Source of the DNA: Caenorhabditis elegans | Taxonomy: Eukaryota > Nematoda > Chromadorea > Rhabditida > Rhabditidae | NCBI RefSeq assembly: GCF_000002985.6 | Contig: NC_003284.9 | Location: 7,254,001 to 7,318,000 of the forward strand | Direction of reading: 5' to 3' | Length of the DNA: 64,000 nucleotides | In this document: piece by piece, positions 24,501 to 38,137 of the stretch | Numbering within the stretch: the stretch's first letter is position 1 | Layout of the letters: every line of letters begins with the position of its first letter | Notes under the pieces: model-generated | What the model saw: only the letters and a program-made list of their open reading frames with translations | The model's database searches: none | Told to the model about the DNA's origin: nothing | Program-made: the position numbers and the translations under genes

Positions 24501-26301
24501 CTCCTTGATGATTATTTTGAACATGATTTTGATTTTGATGCGGGTTCTGCATTTGATTCTGATTGTGGTTTTGATTTGGATGTTGATTTGAATTTTGGTT
24601 CTGATTCATGAAATTCTGCTGAGTTTGATTATGATTTGGCTGCATTCCCATTCCACGGGGTTGTTGGTTGTTTTGATAATTTGGAGTGTTCCTGAAAATA
24701 TGAAAATTAGTCTGAATTGTGATTGATTGAAACTAACGCTTCAAAGGAACATGTAACAATCAAACACAAACTTGGAAAAGTAAAAGAAACCGGAAGAAAC
24801 TCACATTTTATCAGGCGGCTCTGCTCGCCTCTGCTGCGGTTCTGGTACGTTGTCGTCAGTTAGTGGTTGGGGCGAAGGGCTTGGCTCGGAGCCGCTAATT
24901 TTCGGCTGCGGCTGCTCTTCGGGTTGGAACCATTTGCCTGTTTTGGCAAGAATTTGTTGACGTTTCTGGCACAACGAACAAGCCCAGATTGCCTGAAAGC
25001 TTTTTACTTCTTCTCTTCAATTCACTTCTCTACTTTTTTATCGGTCGGTGCACCCACGGGGCTAATACTTTCTATTTATCTCTTTATTCCAAACTACTTT
25101 GCAAACAATGGATGCTATTGTTTTTCAGCTTCTGTCGTATTTTTTTAGATGTAAAAACGATTATTTCGCTTGATTTCCAAATTAGATTCATTAACTATAA
25201 AATTAAACATGATTTTATAATAAATTGTAAAGTTTAGATTTTTTTTGTGAAAATATAAACATTGCAACATCATATCGCAAAAATGTTCAAGTCGATTTTG
25301 CTCAAATTGGTTTTTATTCTGTTATTCAAATGCAGTCATCCAGAATTTGTCCTTTCTCTTTCATGTTTCCCCTTATTTCATCCCACACTTTCACTCCCGC
25401 TCGTACCTTATTTTTGCTCTGTGCTCTACCTCCACATCTGGCGCAGCTACGCAATTGACAATAAAAGCACTTGTGGCCTGAAAAACCTCTCATCTTGTGC
25501 TAAATTGATGTCCTTTTAGAGAGACGATGACAGCCAAGGGTTAGGGGCTCTCTGACGCCGCGGAGAGAATTACTAGGAACAGAAAACGAGGCTCATCTCA
25601 GGGCGACAGAAGGACCCTTTGCTCTCATCGCTTCTTCAGGAAAAGGAACAACGTACCAATTCCGTCCGCAAATTTGGTCTTCTGACAGATTTGACAGATC
25701 GCGTCATCTTGTGTGCCAACCAGCTTTTTCGATGTTTCTTTCCGCTCCGTGATCTGTTTGTCTAACTCTGACAATTCTTCAGATGCTTTTCTGGAAAATC
25801 ATTCGCATGAAGAAATACCAATGCAATTATGTGTCTACAAAACTCTTACTGTGATATTTGTGTTTCTTTTGCCTCCTCATCTTTTTGTCGTTTGAAGACC
25901 TGCAAAAAACATAAATCATGAGCGTTCTGAGTGAGTATTCTCTATATGTATGTGCACGCATGATATCATGCCAATTTTCTTGTCGAATGTACATAAGAGC
26001 ACACACTCGTTTGATTGCATATCCATTATTTTGCGTGTGCTCACGGCGTTGTAAGTAATACCCCTCCCCTTTTCTCGCTCTTTCACCCCTCGGGGGGCCC
26101 GTCATGCTCCGAGACAGAGGACTCACACCGCACCAACTACTTTTTTGAACCCCACAAGAAGCAGACGGATGGGCAAAATGAACGATGGGGGGGGGGGGGG
26201 GGGGGGAGGGGGTTCGTGCTGGAACAACTCACATTTTCTATTATTTCACGTTCTTCTGCAGATAAATGGGATAAATCCGGCATCATCGACGGATCGTCCA
26301 T
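18548..26301 (-). CDS. unc-10: UNC-10, RIM active-zone scaffold
   Basis: RIM organises synaptic-vesicle priming at the presynaptic active zone and binds Rab3 and UNC-13. The first exon is 26301-26233 (MDDPSMMPDLSHLSAEEREI), and the Rab-binding helix continues at about 25900-25840. A zinc finger follows: CQICQ at about 25690, HKCFYC and CARCG at about 25470-25430, CSLC at about 24980. Then come a long Gln/Asn-rich linker (about 24690-23480), an acidic and Gly-rich part, a PDZ domain (about 22345-22000, with LGLKIVGGRR and DEVVEWNGQSL), a C2A domain (about 21535-21000, with VALVRGFDLPP and NPYVKIFLLPDRS), a His/Gln-rich part (20152-19830), and a C2B domain (about 19200-18548, with EIIKAKNLV, APYVKVYLMEG, SQPLIGWYKLF). 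The stop is TAA at 18550-18548. The domain order and the N terminus fit C. elegans UNC-10. Exon limits in the linker are approximate, and alternative starts are likely (see 19652). Confidence 0.95.
19652..19652 (-). promoter_or_regulatory. unc-10: Possible internal start giving a C2B-only unc-10 isoform
   Basis: The exon after the His/Gln-rich part opens directly behind an acceptor (TTCCAG) with an in-frame ATG (MTTVNRRNMNANN) and continues into MKERKKSLMTRFIPGRGAG and the C2B domain. This may be an ordinary internal exon or the first exon of a short form. Vertebrate RIM3/RIM4 are C2B-only proteins, so such a form would have precedent; the sequence alone does not decide. Confidence 0.3.
26187..26206 (+). 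repeat. Monoguanine tract of 20 G in unc-10 intron 1
   Basis: Twenty consecutive G on the plus strand, followed by A and five more G. It lies in the intron between the first two coding exons of unc-10. Such tracts can form G-quadruplexes and are the class of sites deleted in dog-1 (FANCJ) mutant worms. Confidence 0.9.
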
Positions 26302-27896
26302 GATTATATTTAATGAGGCACTGAAGTTTGATTTTTAAGGTAATAAGGAGTTATTGCATCATGTGAAATCATAGCGTATAAAAAGACTAAAGCGCGATAA
26401 CAATCCGAATAGAAAGAATAGAAACGAATTTGTTCGGTTTAAGAGTTGTATGTCAATAAAGGCCAACAAGAAAACAGGATCAACGCTGAAACAAAAAAAG
26501 AACAGCGTCAAAGATGGGGAAACCGAGAGAGGAAAAATAAGAGCGTCCGGGATTAGAAACGTTGAAAAATGACGCCTTTTCCAAGACATGAGCGCCCAGT
26601 AAGACTGGATGTGGTCATTTTCGACGACGACGTCGATGAATACCGTGGGAAACTCGGGACATCCAAAAATAGTCTTCCTCTTCTTTTCTTTACTGCTATC
26701 AAGAACTTTTTGCAAAAAAGAGAAAGAGAGCACTAAAACGGGAAAGGAATAAGAAATAAGCGTAGGAGGTGGGGAAGTGGGAAGCGAAGGAAAACGGGAA
26801 AAGAAAAGGAATAGAAGGGTGATGGATATTGGGTTCGCCAGGTTTCGCCATAAAAAAAGGCCAACCATGGACAGGTAAAGGTTCAAGCTGATGTTTGAAT
26901 TGACAAAAAATGGACAGCTTGTGCAAAGTGGACAAAAGCATGTAAGAATAAAAAGCAAAATTCGATGCAAGATTAATGATGCACAAAAGGAGACATTCAT
27001 TTGAGACAATGAATTCATGCTCGTTTCCCTGAGCACGGAAAAAAGACAAGGTTTGAAGATAGGGGTGGGGGGAGCCTCCCGTATCCGTAAGGAAAGAGAA
27101 AGAGGGCGAAAGGAAAAACGGAGGTGAAACGGGAGGAAAAGAAAAAAGACAAGGCGCGCCCAGGAGGAAAACCCGGGCGAATGCGATATAAGCAATGAAT
27201 AAAACAAGGCCACGGATAGCGAATAGTTCATGTTTTACTCAGAGCTCTTCTAATAAATAAATGGATGTGTGTAGATGGGAGGGAGGGGTTTAGGACTCGG
27301 GGGCTAGCGGCGTGTGGCGACTGATGCGCAAACGCAGGGTGGAGAAAACGACGAAGGGATGGAGCAACGCCCGCAAAACACAAAAATGCTCCAAAGGCTC
27401 TACCCTTCTTTTCTCCCCCAACCAGTCTTCTCTCCCTTTCCATCCCGAGATGGCTCTATGTGGCGTTTGTGCCAAACGTTGACAATTAGCAACTCAGCGG
27501 GCAGCTTATCCAATATGCTCAAGATTGCCAAGTTTTGTTCTTTCTTCGTTGGAGGGCCTCCACACATACACACACATACACACGCAGGCCTCAGCCTCAA
27601 ATTGGATTATCTGTTCATGAATGCATAGCAAAGAGAAGTATAAAACGACAGAAAAAGAAGACGAAGGAGGTGAGGACAGGGGACAGACAAACAGGGAACA
27701 GGACGAGGGATCACCTTTCCAAAAAGTTCACGCCCCTTCAATGCCCTTTCAGATACGTTCAGAATTCCTACTAGGACTATGAAGTAACTAATTATTAAAA
27801 CTCACAGCAAAAGCAAAACATTTTTGTTCAACAATCGAACAAACTTTTCAAAAAAAGAGAATATTAAACATTCGCAACACTTATATATCCATATCC

Positions 27897-27915
27897 ATAT
27901 ATATATATATATATA
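27897..27915. repeat. (AT)n microsatellite
   Basis: About nine AT units preceded by two CATATC units, upstream of unc-10. Confidence 0.85.
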
Positions 27916-28602
27916 CTATTTTCCTATTCCATCGGCTGGATTTCTAAATGTGTTATATGAAAAGAGTTTTCACGATTTGAAGATTAGATTAACTATGAGA
28001 AGATATATAAAAGGCGGACAAAATCCGTTATGAATCAATTCATATAGCTGACAAGAAACAGAATTAACAAACTTCTAGATGGGTAAATGTGATGTTTCAA
28101 AGATAAAGATTACCTTTTGGAAGTGCATTAATACTTTTCAGATTTGTTATATATCAGAGACATTTGAGAGTTCTTGTTTATTAGCGGAACGCTATCGGAA
28201 CGAATTTCAAAGTTATGAATGTGAAAACGTAGTACGGTTTTCTTGAGGACAAAACTGTTTCTGAACCTAAAAATAAGGCATTCAAATCACATTTCATCAA
28301 ATTGGACAAAGTTTGAAAAATGAATGACAATTTAACATATTTTCAAATTGTTTTCAAACTCTATCTGTTATTTGAGTGATCATAATATAAGTATACCTAT
28401 AAAAACCCACTACGAGATAAAACAATTGATTGTTTTTTACTTATGTATATGTTTTTGTGGTTATGGTAAACATAAAATGTTCCTGAAAACAATTGAAGTC
28501 ACATCAAAATTATTTAATACTATTACTCTTAAAATATGCACTTTTAAAAACACTATATTTGAAATACCCAAGTTGCGTGTGTGGGTTTTTTACATTTTTC
28601 CT

Positions 28603-28725
28603 TTTTAGGCTTAGAAATGGTTATTTCCTAAGCCCAAAAATACAAGAATATGCTTCACGTTTTCATTTTTTTTATCTTAAAAAATTACTTTTAAAATGAG
28701 GGCATGTAATACACAAGTACCCGTT
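28603..28725. repeat. Dispersed repeat, copy A
   Basis: The segment runs TTAGGCTTAGAAATGGTTAT, a TTTCCTAAGCC stretch, CACGTTTTCATTTTTT, AAAATTACTTTTAAAATGA, then GGGCATGTAATACACAAG. Its order of blocks matches 34311-34424 on the same strand and, more weakly, 39055-39165. Confidence 0.45.
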
Positions 28726-31019
28726 TTTCTTATCTTTTAATAATTTTTGCATAATTTTGAAAGTTATTGTTGCATTTTAAATATATAATTTTGGAATAAC
28801 AACTTATGAAATCCAGAAAGTATTTTTTCAGATTCAAAACTTTCTCAAAAGTACGGAAAAAAATAGTTCACGAACTGAGCAAAAACTGTTTGAAAATAGC
28901 ATGGAGATGTTTCAAAGTATATTAAAAAATAAAATAAAAATTTATTTTTGTTTTAATAAAGCTATTTACAAATTTTAAGTTAAAACCTAGAAAAACTACC
29001 ATCGAAAATTTTACAAAATTCAAACAGAGTCAATTTCTCAGCGCAGTTCGAATGTTTCAACGTATTGGGCAAGAAAAAGTGGACGTGAGAGAAGGCAAAA
29101 AACATTCCGTCAATAACTGACATCACTCAACTATTGCGTCTGCAAACATTCGAGCAGGGAAAAAGGTTAGGAAGGACCCAGAAAGGGTCTTGTGTCGTTG
29201 TCGCAAGAATGTATGTCCATTTATGTGTGTATGAAAATTTTCAAAAAAAAGACAACGAAAGATAGAGAGAAATTGGTAAAAGGTTTTCCCTGGCAAAAGC
29301 TGACAGCAATCAGTGGTCCACTGACAATGTGGGTAAAACGTGGGATTCGTAAGAAAATAAAATATTTTTTGGAGGGCACAAGGAAAAGAAGTGCATGTGG
29401 GAATACTGATGGAAACAAAGGTGCAGAGAGTTGTGGAAGAATAGAAACAGACTGCGCATGTTTGTACTACAGAGAAGTGCTCTCTTTTTTGGGTGCAAAT
29501 TGAATATTTCAGGTGCAAGGGGAAGTGAAGTGAAAAAACGCAAAATGCAATGGGTCAAAAAGCTATATTTGAAAAAAAAACTACCGGAGTGGGAGTTAAA
29601 AGTGTTATATTCTACTTTTAATAATCATGTATTTTTAGATATTTTTAAAGGTGGAATAGACACACTCATCGCGCTTTTAGAATTTGCTTTTTAGATTTAA
29701 AATGAGTCAAAAGTACCGGATTTTGTAAAAATTCCAAAAATTAAAAAAAAAAAGTTAAGGAGGTTCAAAGTTTCGGAATAAAACTTACTTTCAGCTAAAA
29801 TCTAAACATTTTTTATTTTATCAAAGTCACAACTCATGGAAGTAATTGTATTCTAATATCACTCTCTCTCTCCATAATATCACTATGCATAATTCGGAAA
29901 TTGATTAAGTTTTGTTCCGTTGATTAAGATTGTTTTTGTTTTAATGTCGATGGGTGCACAATGTACAAATGCACTTCGGCACTGATAAATTGGAAAATAA
30001 AGATTTTAGCTGAAATTTAGCCTTGTTTTCCGAATACTTTAATCCGGCATAACTTTTTTTTTAATTTTCAGAACGACTTGTTTCGCAATCAGATAGTTTT
30101 AGACTTTTTTCGGTATAAAAGAGCAAGGCCACAGATTTCGGTACTTTACCGTCTGAAAATTGTTAGCTCGATTGCCTCAATGCAGCAAAAAACAAATGTT
30201 CGTTCTGATTGAAAAAGATCAGTGAAGAAATTATAGGGGTCTATTTCGAAAGGTATTAAAAAAGCTTGAATCCTATAATTACATGCTAAATTTTCTTTTA
30301 CACTATGTGCATTTGGTCTAATATCTTATAGATTAATAATATGTTTAGAACCTGGTAATTTTGAGGAAAATGATGCAATATAATCAATGGAGTATACATC
30401 GGGATACATGAAAATTTCGGAATGTTTTTATTGGGTACTAGCTATCTGCTTAGTTCATAAAGCTGGTTTTTCTATAATAAACAGTAACGCAAAAATGCAC
30501 GAGCAAAGTGCCTAAATACAAAAAGTGAGATGAGGTAGGGAAGGAGCAGTGAGGTTAGAGTGCAGCGGTGCATTGCACCAAAACTTTTTCTTTTTTTTTG
30601 AGACAAGCGTTTTTGGCTCATTCGTGTTTGGTGTGTACGGCACTAGTCCCTCTCCTTTTCTTTCCATTTTTCTTTCTTGCTCCCTCTCTTTCTCTCCCTT
30701 TCAATAACAAGGAAAACGGCCGCGCGGGACTAAACGACAGAGCAGTAGGAAAATAAAAAGAAGAAGCAAAAGTAGAGGAAGCGGCAGCATCTCAACGAAA
30801 AGAAGAAAAAGAAGACGAAGAAACGAAGCTCGCGCTCTCTGACTTGAGATCTCATCGATTCTCCCCACAATTCCGTGAAGCACGACTACTTTTCTCTCTC
30901 TGCTTGTTTTTCATTTTTCTTTGCTCTTCACTTTCTCAGTCCTCTTCTTTCGCAGTAGTGTTTCCTAGCTGCTCCAGCTTGCCTTTCTCGTTCTCATTGA
31001 AAATAAACCGAGATGGAAT

Positions 31020-31045
31020 AAGAAGAAGAAGAAGAAGAAGAAGGA
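31020..31045. repeat. (AGA)n trinucleotide repeat
   Basis: About eight AGA units within a longer GA-rich block (30950-31090). Confidence 0.85.
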
Positions 31046-34000
31046 GGAAAAAAACAAGAGAAACGGAAGAAGGCGTTGCGAAATGAACTTCCCCAAAGGA
31101 GACGCAGCTTCAGATTCATGTCCGGACGGCTACTACTACGACTACTATTACTATTTCGTCGCTCTTTTCCTCTGATTTCCAATCCAGTGCGATGCGGAAG
31201 AAGAAAAGTTGACAAAAGTTGTAAGCGCGGCGAAGCGCTAAGTTAATATTAATTTCCAGCTACATAGCATTGTGTTCATATGAAAACATATTGTTTTCTA
31301 CCTTTATTAGAAATTAACTACCAAAATTTCGTGGATAAAAATAAATGAAACGAATATTCATAAATTAAATATTACATGTTTACCTACATATGTATGAGAC
31401 TTGTATCTCATTTGCTTCAAGTTGATAATTTACACTTCGGTTTTAATTGGTTTTATCAAACAAATTGTCAACTTTTTGAAAATGTGCAAAACAGCTCTTA
31501 TTTGTTGGTAGTGAAACACTTTTTGATAAAATAAGACATCCGAGATATAAGCCGTCAAAATGGAATCATGGAGTGGGGTGCAAGTCTAATAGGAAAAACT
31601 AGAAAGGTACTTCCAATTTTTTGCACGAATTCTTACACAAAATGATAGTTATAGTGTTGCGGAAGTTTGTTGAATAAGTCAAAATATGTTTGATTTTGCA
31701 GTTCACATATCAAAAGATTTTTTATTCGGCTTTTCTATTGTTTTTTTTTCGAAAATAAAAGTTTTCATCAATTTTATAAGTTGTATATTTTTGGCCAAAT
31801 AAATAATAAAAAAGGTTCCACAAAAAGTTATTTTATTGTTACAACCTTTCAGAAACTTTGTCTCAATGAAATTTTTCACCCATAAAAAATTTATGGCATG
31901 GGAAGCTCATAAAAGAAAATGAAAAAAAGAGGAAAATGAAATAGAGTATAATGATGAGAGTATTTCCAGTTTCAAGTTTCGTTTCTTTTCATTCATCTTC
32001 CAGTCAACTCAACTATGCAAGAGTAACAGATGAAACGGATACTTAAAGGATCCAATTTTGCGCCCTCTTACAAATGAAGAATGTTGTCTCATTCTGTGTG
32101 TCTATTGGAAGCATCTCATTTCTTTTCTAATAGCAATTGGACGCTAATCGCTCAAGAAATTTAATAAATTGTTGTTTCATACAAGACAGAAAAATATAAA
32201 TTTATCAAAAGAAATTGACAAAATACCGTAGTTATTTTATCAGTAACAGCATCAACCCGTGTTCCCCTAGCCAATTAGTCGTAAGAGATAGTCGTAAGAG
32301 TTTTCAGTGTTTCAATTTTTTTTTCAAATTAAGGTTGATTCTTTTTAAATACTGTAATAATTAATGATTATCAATTAGTTCTTTGCTGACACTATAAAAA
32401 TTTTGAACTCCTTCTACCAGCCGATTCACAGCCCAGCTACACAGATTCAAAATATCAAAATTTCATTAAAGTGTACAACTTTTCAAAAACTGTTCTACTT
32501 TGTCGATTTCCATAGTAACTATCGATAAAAACTCGGTAATTCTTATGATTTTGTTGTTTTTCAGTTAAAAATTTTTTAAATTAAAGTTTTATTATGAAAC
32601 TTCATTTTACCGCCGTACGATTACTGTATTGTGCAAATCCCCCCACTGAAAAGACCATTTTTCGAAAACTTATACAAAAATCAATATAATTCAATTTTTG
32701 CGTCAATAGGGAGTCATTGTGAATATATTATTGAGAAATATATTCAAATTCTTGATTTGGCTTTTGCAACAAAAAATTGATGCAATACTATTAGAAATAA
32801 TATGACAGATTGTACAGATGAAAAAAATCCAAGAAAACCTCGGAGAATTGACATGCTACATCATTTTTATTTGCTGCTGCTCCCTGTTCAGTTATCGAAG
32901 AGTGGCAATCAAGAAAAACGAGCCTTTTTTGTTCGTCACAAACAAACACCCCAGACCCATCTCTGGCCAAACACAAAAAGGACCTTGTATATCTGATGTC
33001 ACTTCTCAACTTTGCCTTTTTGGCACATCTCACCAAATGTCACATCCCAAATGTTTGAAGGTCTGAAAATTGACAATGATGAAAATGGGAAATGAAATAG
33101 GAAAATGAAGGAAATGTAAACCTTTGCCAACGGGAGCGCATCAAATTTCATTTTCATCATTTGTGCAAGAGTTTATTAATAAATTATTGTTGGGGCTAGG
33201 AAAAACAAAAAAAACACAGGGACGGAATTTCTAAACACAGACAAAAATCAAAACAAAAATTACAATTGATAAGTCTTTCATTCCAAACAAACACTTTGTG
33301 CTGGTGGTGAGTTTATTGTTAGTAATTGCATTATTATTATTTTGAAGTAAAGTTTAAAAACATATTTTACAACAGAAGTGGAGATGTTAAAAAATATGAG
33401 ATTAATTTAATATTATTATAAGATATTAGATTCTTAACAATTGAGTCAACGTTATGATTTTGGAATATGGGATTTTATATGATTGCACTCATAATAGTTC
33501 AACATAACCAAATATTATCAATTAAAACATCAAACATTGTTTTTCTTAAGAATATTTTAGACAATGTTTCGGTAATGTAGCGAATATTCACAAAATATGG
33601 GTTTTTACGGATTTCGTAAACGTTAAAAATGATAATGTACAAATACAAATTATTGAAACGTATTTGAGTTTCGAAATTTAAAAAAAATATGTGTTCCTTG
33701 GTCGACTTCCAAAGGTGAACACTTATTAATTGCCATGTTTTTCTGTAAATTTAAACAATTCTAGTTATACTTGAAAATGTCAATTTTTTTTTAAATAAAA
33801 TTGATTTAGCCTATATTTCTGTCAATAATCATACACCTCACAATCAACTCAACTCTGGTAGCTTATATATCTTAAATTTCAGACAAACAATATTTTATGG
33901 TAACTAGTAGAATCGACATATGACATAAACTACCACTATTCAAGACTCAGCAATTTCCAAATGTTAAAACAAAAACCATAGTGTACTTACTTTAGTCAGT

Positions 34001-34310
34001 GAATATTGAAAAAAAAGTAACGGTAATTTAAAAACACACATTTGTTATTTTAGTGAGTCTTGCAATTTTTGGCAGTTCACTTGCTACAAGTTCTGTTTCA
34101 TAAAAATATTTGTTTAATGTAGCAAATAAAAGTCATAACATTTTAATATCATGGAAAATGCAAAAAAAAACAGGATTTTCTGAGAAACTGATAGACCCAT
34201 GTTTTAAATCTTTACGTTCCTTGTGTATTACATTCCCTCATACTTGAATAAAAAAGAATTTTCATTAATTTTCCCATTTAAGTTAAACGTGATATATTAC
34301 ACGTTTCCTC

Positions 34311-34424
34311 TTTAGACTTAGAAAAGTTATTTCTTATCCTTGAAGATATAGAAATATTCCACACGTTTTTATTTTTTATAATAAAACAACTTTTTAAATG
34401 ACAGCGGGTAATACAAAGGGTAAT
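34311..34424. repeat. Dispersed repeat, copy B
   Basis: It shares TTTAGACTTAGAAAAGTTAT, TTTCTTATCC, CACACGTTTTTATTTTTTAT, CAACTTTTTAAATGACAGC and GGGTAATACAAAG with copy A at 28603-28725, at similar spacing. Confidence 0.45.
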
Positions 34425-37400
34425 TGTCTTAAAATATTATTTTTTGTCAATTATCAGAGGAGCATTCAAGAAGAGTGCATTCAAACCCATAATTGAGAAT
34501 TTACCGTATCTAAAAAAATATATTAGATACCTTTATTTAAGTAAACTCATTCGTAATGAAAATCAATCAATGTTTGAAAATTTAGAATAATGGTTACATA
34601 TTTTCGAGGGTATGACTACTATAAAAGAATTATATTGGGCTGATTGTTTAAATTAAATTGTTTTCGCTCAGATTTATTTTGTGAGAAATTGTTATTTTTT
34701 AATTTAATTATCAAGTGCTTTTTTTTTAATACAATGGCTTTTTCATTCAGATAGACACAAAATTTCGAGCCACTTCTTTTATATAATTATTCTACAAACA
34801 ATTCAAGAAATAAAATTAAAAAATATATATCAAGTATATATTGACAAATTCCAACTTGAAAAGTTTTTGAAATTTGCCTTGCACAAACAACAAAGTAGAA
34901 GTAGAAAATGTTGGAGTGCAGGCGATCGGAACATGAATGCCGGGAAATTAGGGTAACGTGTCGTATTTGCTCAAAACTCAATTTTCAAATTTGAATGGAT
35001 TACTGTAAAGAAAAAATGGACAGACATAGAATGGATAAAACGGAATGTTTCCTTTCAGAATCTCACGTTTCGGTTTGCAAAATTTCAAGTTTGAAATAAG
35101 TTTGATTTTTGCTGTGCAAAGCATGTCCTTTGAGTGTTTGAATTGCTTTTGAAAATGTGCGAATCATACAGAAACATGTTGTTAACTTCCGTTAAATGAT
35201 TATCAGTTCAATTCAACAAGATTGAATATCATTTTAAAAAACACTCTTTACTATTAGATTTTTCAAAAATTTTGAAATTAAAAATTCAAGGTCAAGGTTT
35301 TGTACGGTAAACTCGTTGAAATTTTATTCGATTGAATTTAAAAATGTTGATAGGCGGAAATTGAGCTTTGGGATTTTTTGACTATCAATAAAAAATGTCA
35401 TTATATAATTTTTGTGGCAATTTTTAGGATGATATTTGAATATTTTTGCAATGAAGCGGTTTTAGACAATTTTCCAACCGACGATACTTGACTTTTCACG
35501 CAAGAGAACTCTGCTAGATTGCAGCTAATATTAACAGACAATAAAGAAAAATCCTCACTAAATGGAAACTTTTCAAGGTCGACAAAACCCGGTCAAGTAC
35601 AACAACACGGAGACCGTCTGTGGTTGAGGGAGGGAACGGGACAGAACGTACGTTTCCTCGGTTTTTCTTCGAATCAATTGCCGCCTGCACACCACCACTC
35701 TACTCAATTGTCGTAAACGAGCACATCATTATCTTCTTGCAACGTTCACCTCTCCCCCCTGCCCAGATGTGTCATTGCGCACCGCGTGTCACACTGGTTA
35801 TCGATTTGCTCTTATGCAGTTTCTTGTGTTTTATTTTCTTCGAAAAAGAACACCAGATAGCTTCTGTTCTTTGTTATCCCATGTGAAGGCGTGTTTATAT
35901 GTCTGGTGTGTTCTTTCCCACTCATCTCGGTTGGAGCATTTTTTCTCAGCTTGGATGCTTTTGAGAGCAGCGTAGTCAAGCTATTTTTGGTTATCTGGTT
36001 TAAAATCTTTGTAAAAATCAGAAAGGTTTTAAACCATATTCTCTACACATTTTACATTAGTTTTAAAAATAATAATGTGTTTTTCCTCAGAAAAAATAAA
36101 ACATTTCAAACAAAATTTTGTTCATGGTTTCATTTTTCTCCGTTTTTCAATCCAGTTTGCTTTTTCCAATTTATGTCTAGACAATTTCCGATTGTATTGA
36201 TACTTTGAGTTGAAAGTTTATATTTTTCCAGTCCTCTAAGTTTTTTTAAATTTAAATTTTCATCAGATCATCAGTTTTGTTCATACAGTTTTTGGAACTT
36301 GGATGTTTTCACTCTCCTGTTCTCTAGAATCAGTCGTTTTTATCAATAATTTAACAAACCTCTTTGACAATACTGATCCATTCATCATATTCAAATATGT
36401 GACGCGAATTTCCTGTCAAGATTCAATGCACTTTCTTTAATATCTATAAATAAAATAATATAAATAACCCAGAAAAACCTTTGTCGCAATGAAATCTCAT
36501 TTTTCATTATTTGAATGCAAGAGGTTTATTCGTCACTCACTCAGTCATTCCAAAACAGTTTGAATAAGGTGCAAACTTGTACTAACACATAACATTATCA
36601 ATAATGTTTAATTTTCTTTAAAAAAACAGAATGCTCTATGACATCAATATTTTATTTGCGGTTTGTAATGTTTAAGATGTTTTCATCTTTTACACTTTTC
36701 ATTGACACGGCAAATCGAGAAGTCTTGAAAAGTGTTTTATGAAAAAAAAAAAAGAGACTGCCGTCGGGCAAATAGCATGTTTTTGAAAGAGGTCTCCAAT
36801 GACGAGATGCGACTTTCGCAACCAAACTCTCCTCCGTAGTTTTGTCTCTGAACTCTTCCGCGAATTGAATTCGTTTTATTTATTCTGTCTGAGGTTGACC
36901 AGATATCTATTTGATATTAAACCAATATCAATACCAAAAATACAGTCTCATTTTTAAACCAAAAAGATTAAATAGTTTCCAGTCGGCTGTGTGATTGGTT
37001 TGTTGATTAGGATTTCCGCACTAAAGTACTAAATTTCCACACTTCGCTGTTTACTTTTGTTCCTTAAGTCTTCTGTGACCTGTTAATAGTGACGTAGAGC
37101 GTGTTGTTTGCCAGAACGATAGGTAAACGTGCTCTATTGCCAAAACACCAAGAAGTAATTATTTTTTGATTTAAACTGGTATCCACGTGACATATACAAG
37201 TAGAAAGTGGATTTTTTTGAGATTAATTTAGCTTTGATACTTTTCTTTATTACAGATATGTATAAATAACTTCTGTTGAATCATTTTTCCAGTTTCTTTT
37301 CCTATCTGTTCAAAATACAGTACATTAAAGTTGTATCAGTTCACTTCAGGTGTTTTGTTTGCCATACTCTTTTTTGTCTATTTCATTTTTGTTTGACTAC

Positions 37401-38137
37401 TATGACGAATATGCTCTTATCCACGGTTTAACACTTTTTTTCATCATTCGCTGTGACGTTCCATTGTACTATTTTGATTGACAGTCGTGCGACTTCAAAT
37501 ATGGTTTCCCAATATGCAACACTAAAATCGCTGCATTCCAATTTTAGAAATTCTATGGCTTGACCAGTACGCTACCATTTTTGATACTTATAAATATAAA
37601 TCATCGCGTCAACACTTTGGCTCGGGATTATCTGATGCTGCATCTGCTCGGCAGGAGTCATAGATTAGACACGATTATACGTGGGCAATATGATCAAAGT
37701 GGTGGCATATTTGTATGGATTCCTCCTATAATTTATAAATACTCTTCTAGATTAGTTACGTAGCACATGTGTTTTTGTGATTTTGTTTTTGATTCCAAAA
37801 AAAAGTTTCTCAAAATTTCAATCGGCTTTTTCTCAATTCAATGCAAATTTTTTGCCGTTCCTCGATGCTGATCTTTCTTTGCTGTTGATACGTGAAACTG
37901 TACAAACTCTCCTGCCATTAACAATAAAATCAGCCCAGTCATGTCTTGGTGTCCTCTCTTATTATTTGCATCTCTACCATTGATTTGGTCACAAGCAGCT
38001 CTCATCAATGATAAGAGAGCACCCTTCGACATATAGATTCCTTGTTTCTCTTTCTTTTTGTTCCCCTCTGTTTTAGTATCTGAAAGAACTCGTGAAAATT
38101 CTTTGTAGTCATTAATCAATTCACTCAAAATTTTCAG

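Larger units (their letters stand above)
26302..38137. other. Gene-poor 11.8-kb region between unc-10 and the LRR gene
   Basis: I find no splice-supported gene. The minus-strand 290-codon frame 27231-26359 is a pyrimidine-rich, Leu/Phe/Ser-biased ORF immediately upstream of unc-10 and is more likely leader or promoter sequence. There are CA/TG and AT microsatellites at about 27556-27586 and 27897-27915, a GA-rich block with (AGA)n at 31020-31045, and two related dispersed repeats at 28603-28725 and 34311-34424. Large upstream spaces of this kind are common for neuronal genes; distal promoters or ncRNAs could lie here but are not visible. Confidence 0.5.

Noticed and set aside
26359-27231. Minus-strand ORF of 290 codons, the longest uninterrupted frame in the window
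   Set aside because: Its composition is a by-product of pyrimidine-rich DNA (Leu/Phe/Ser/Pro), it has no domain or repeated motif, and it lies directly upstream of the unc-10 start, where leader and promoter sequence is expected.
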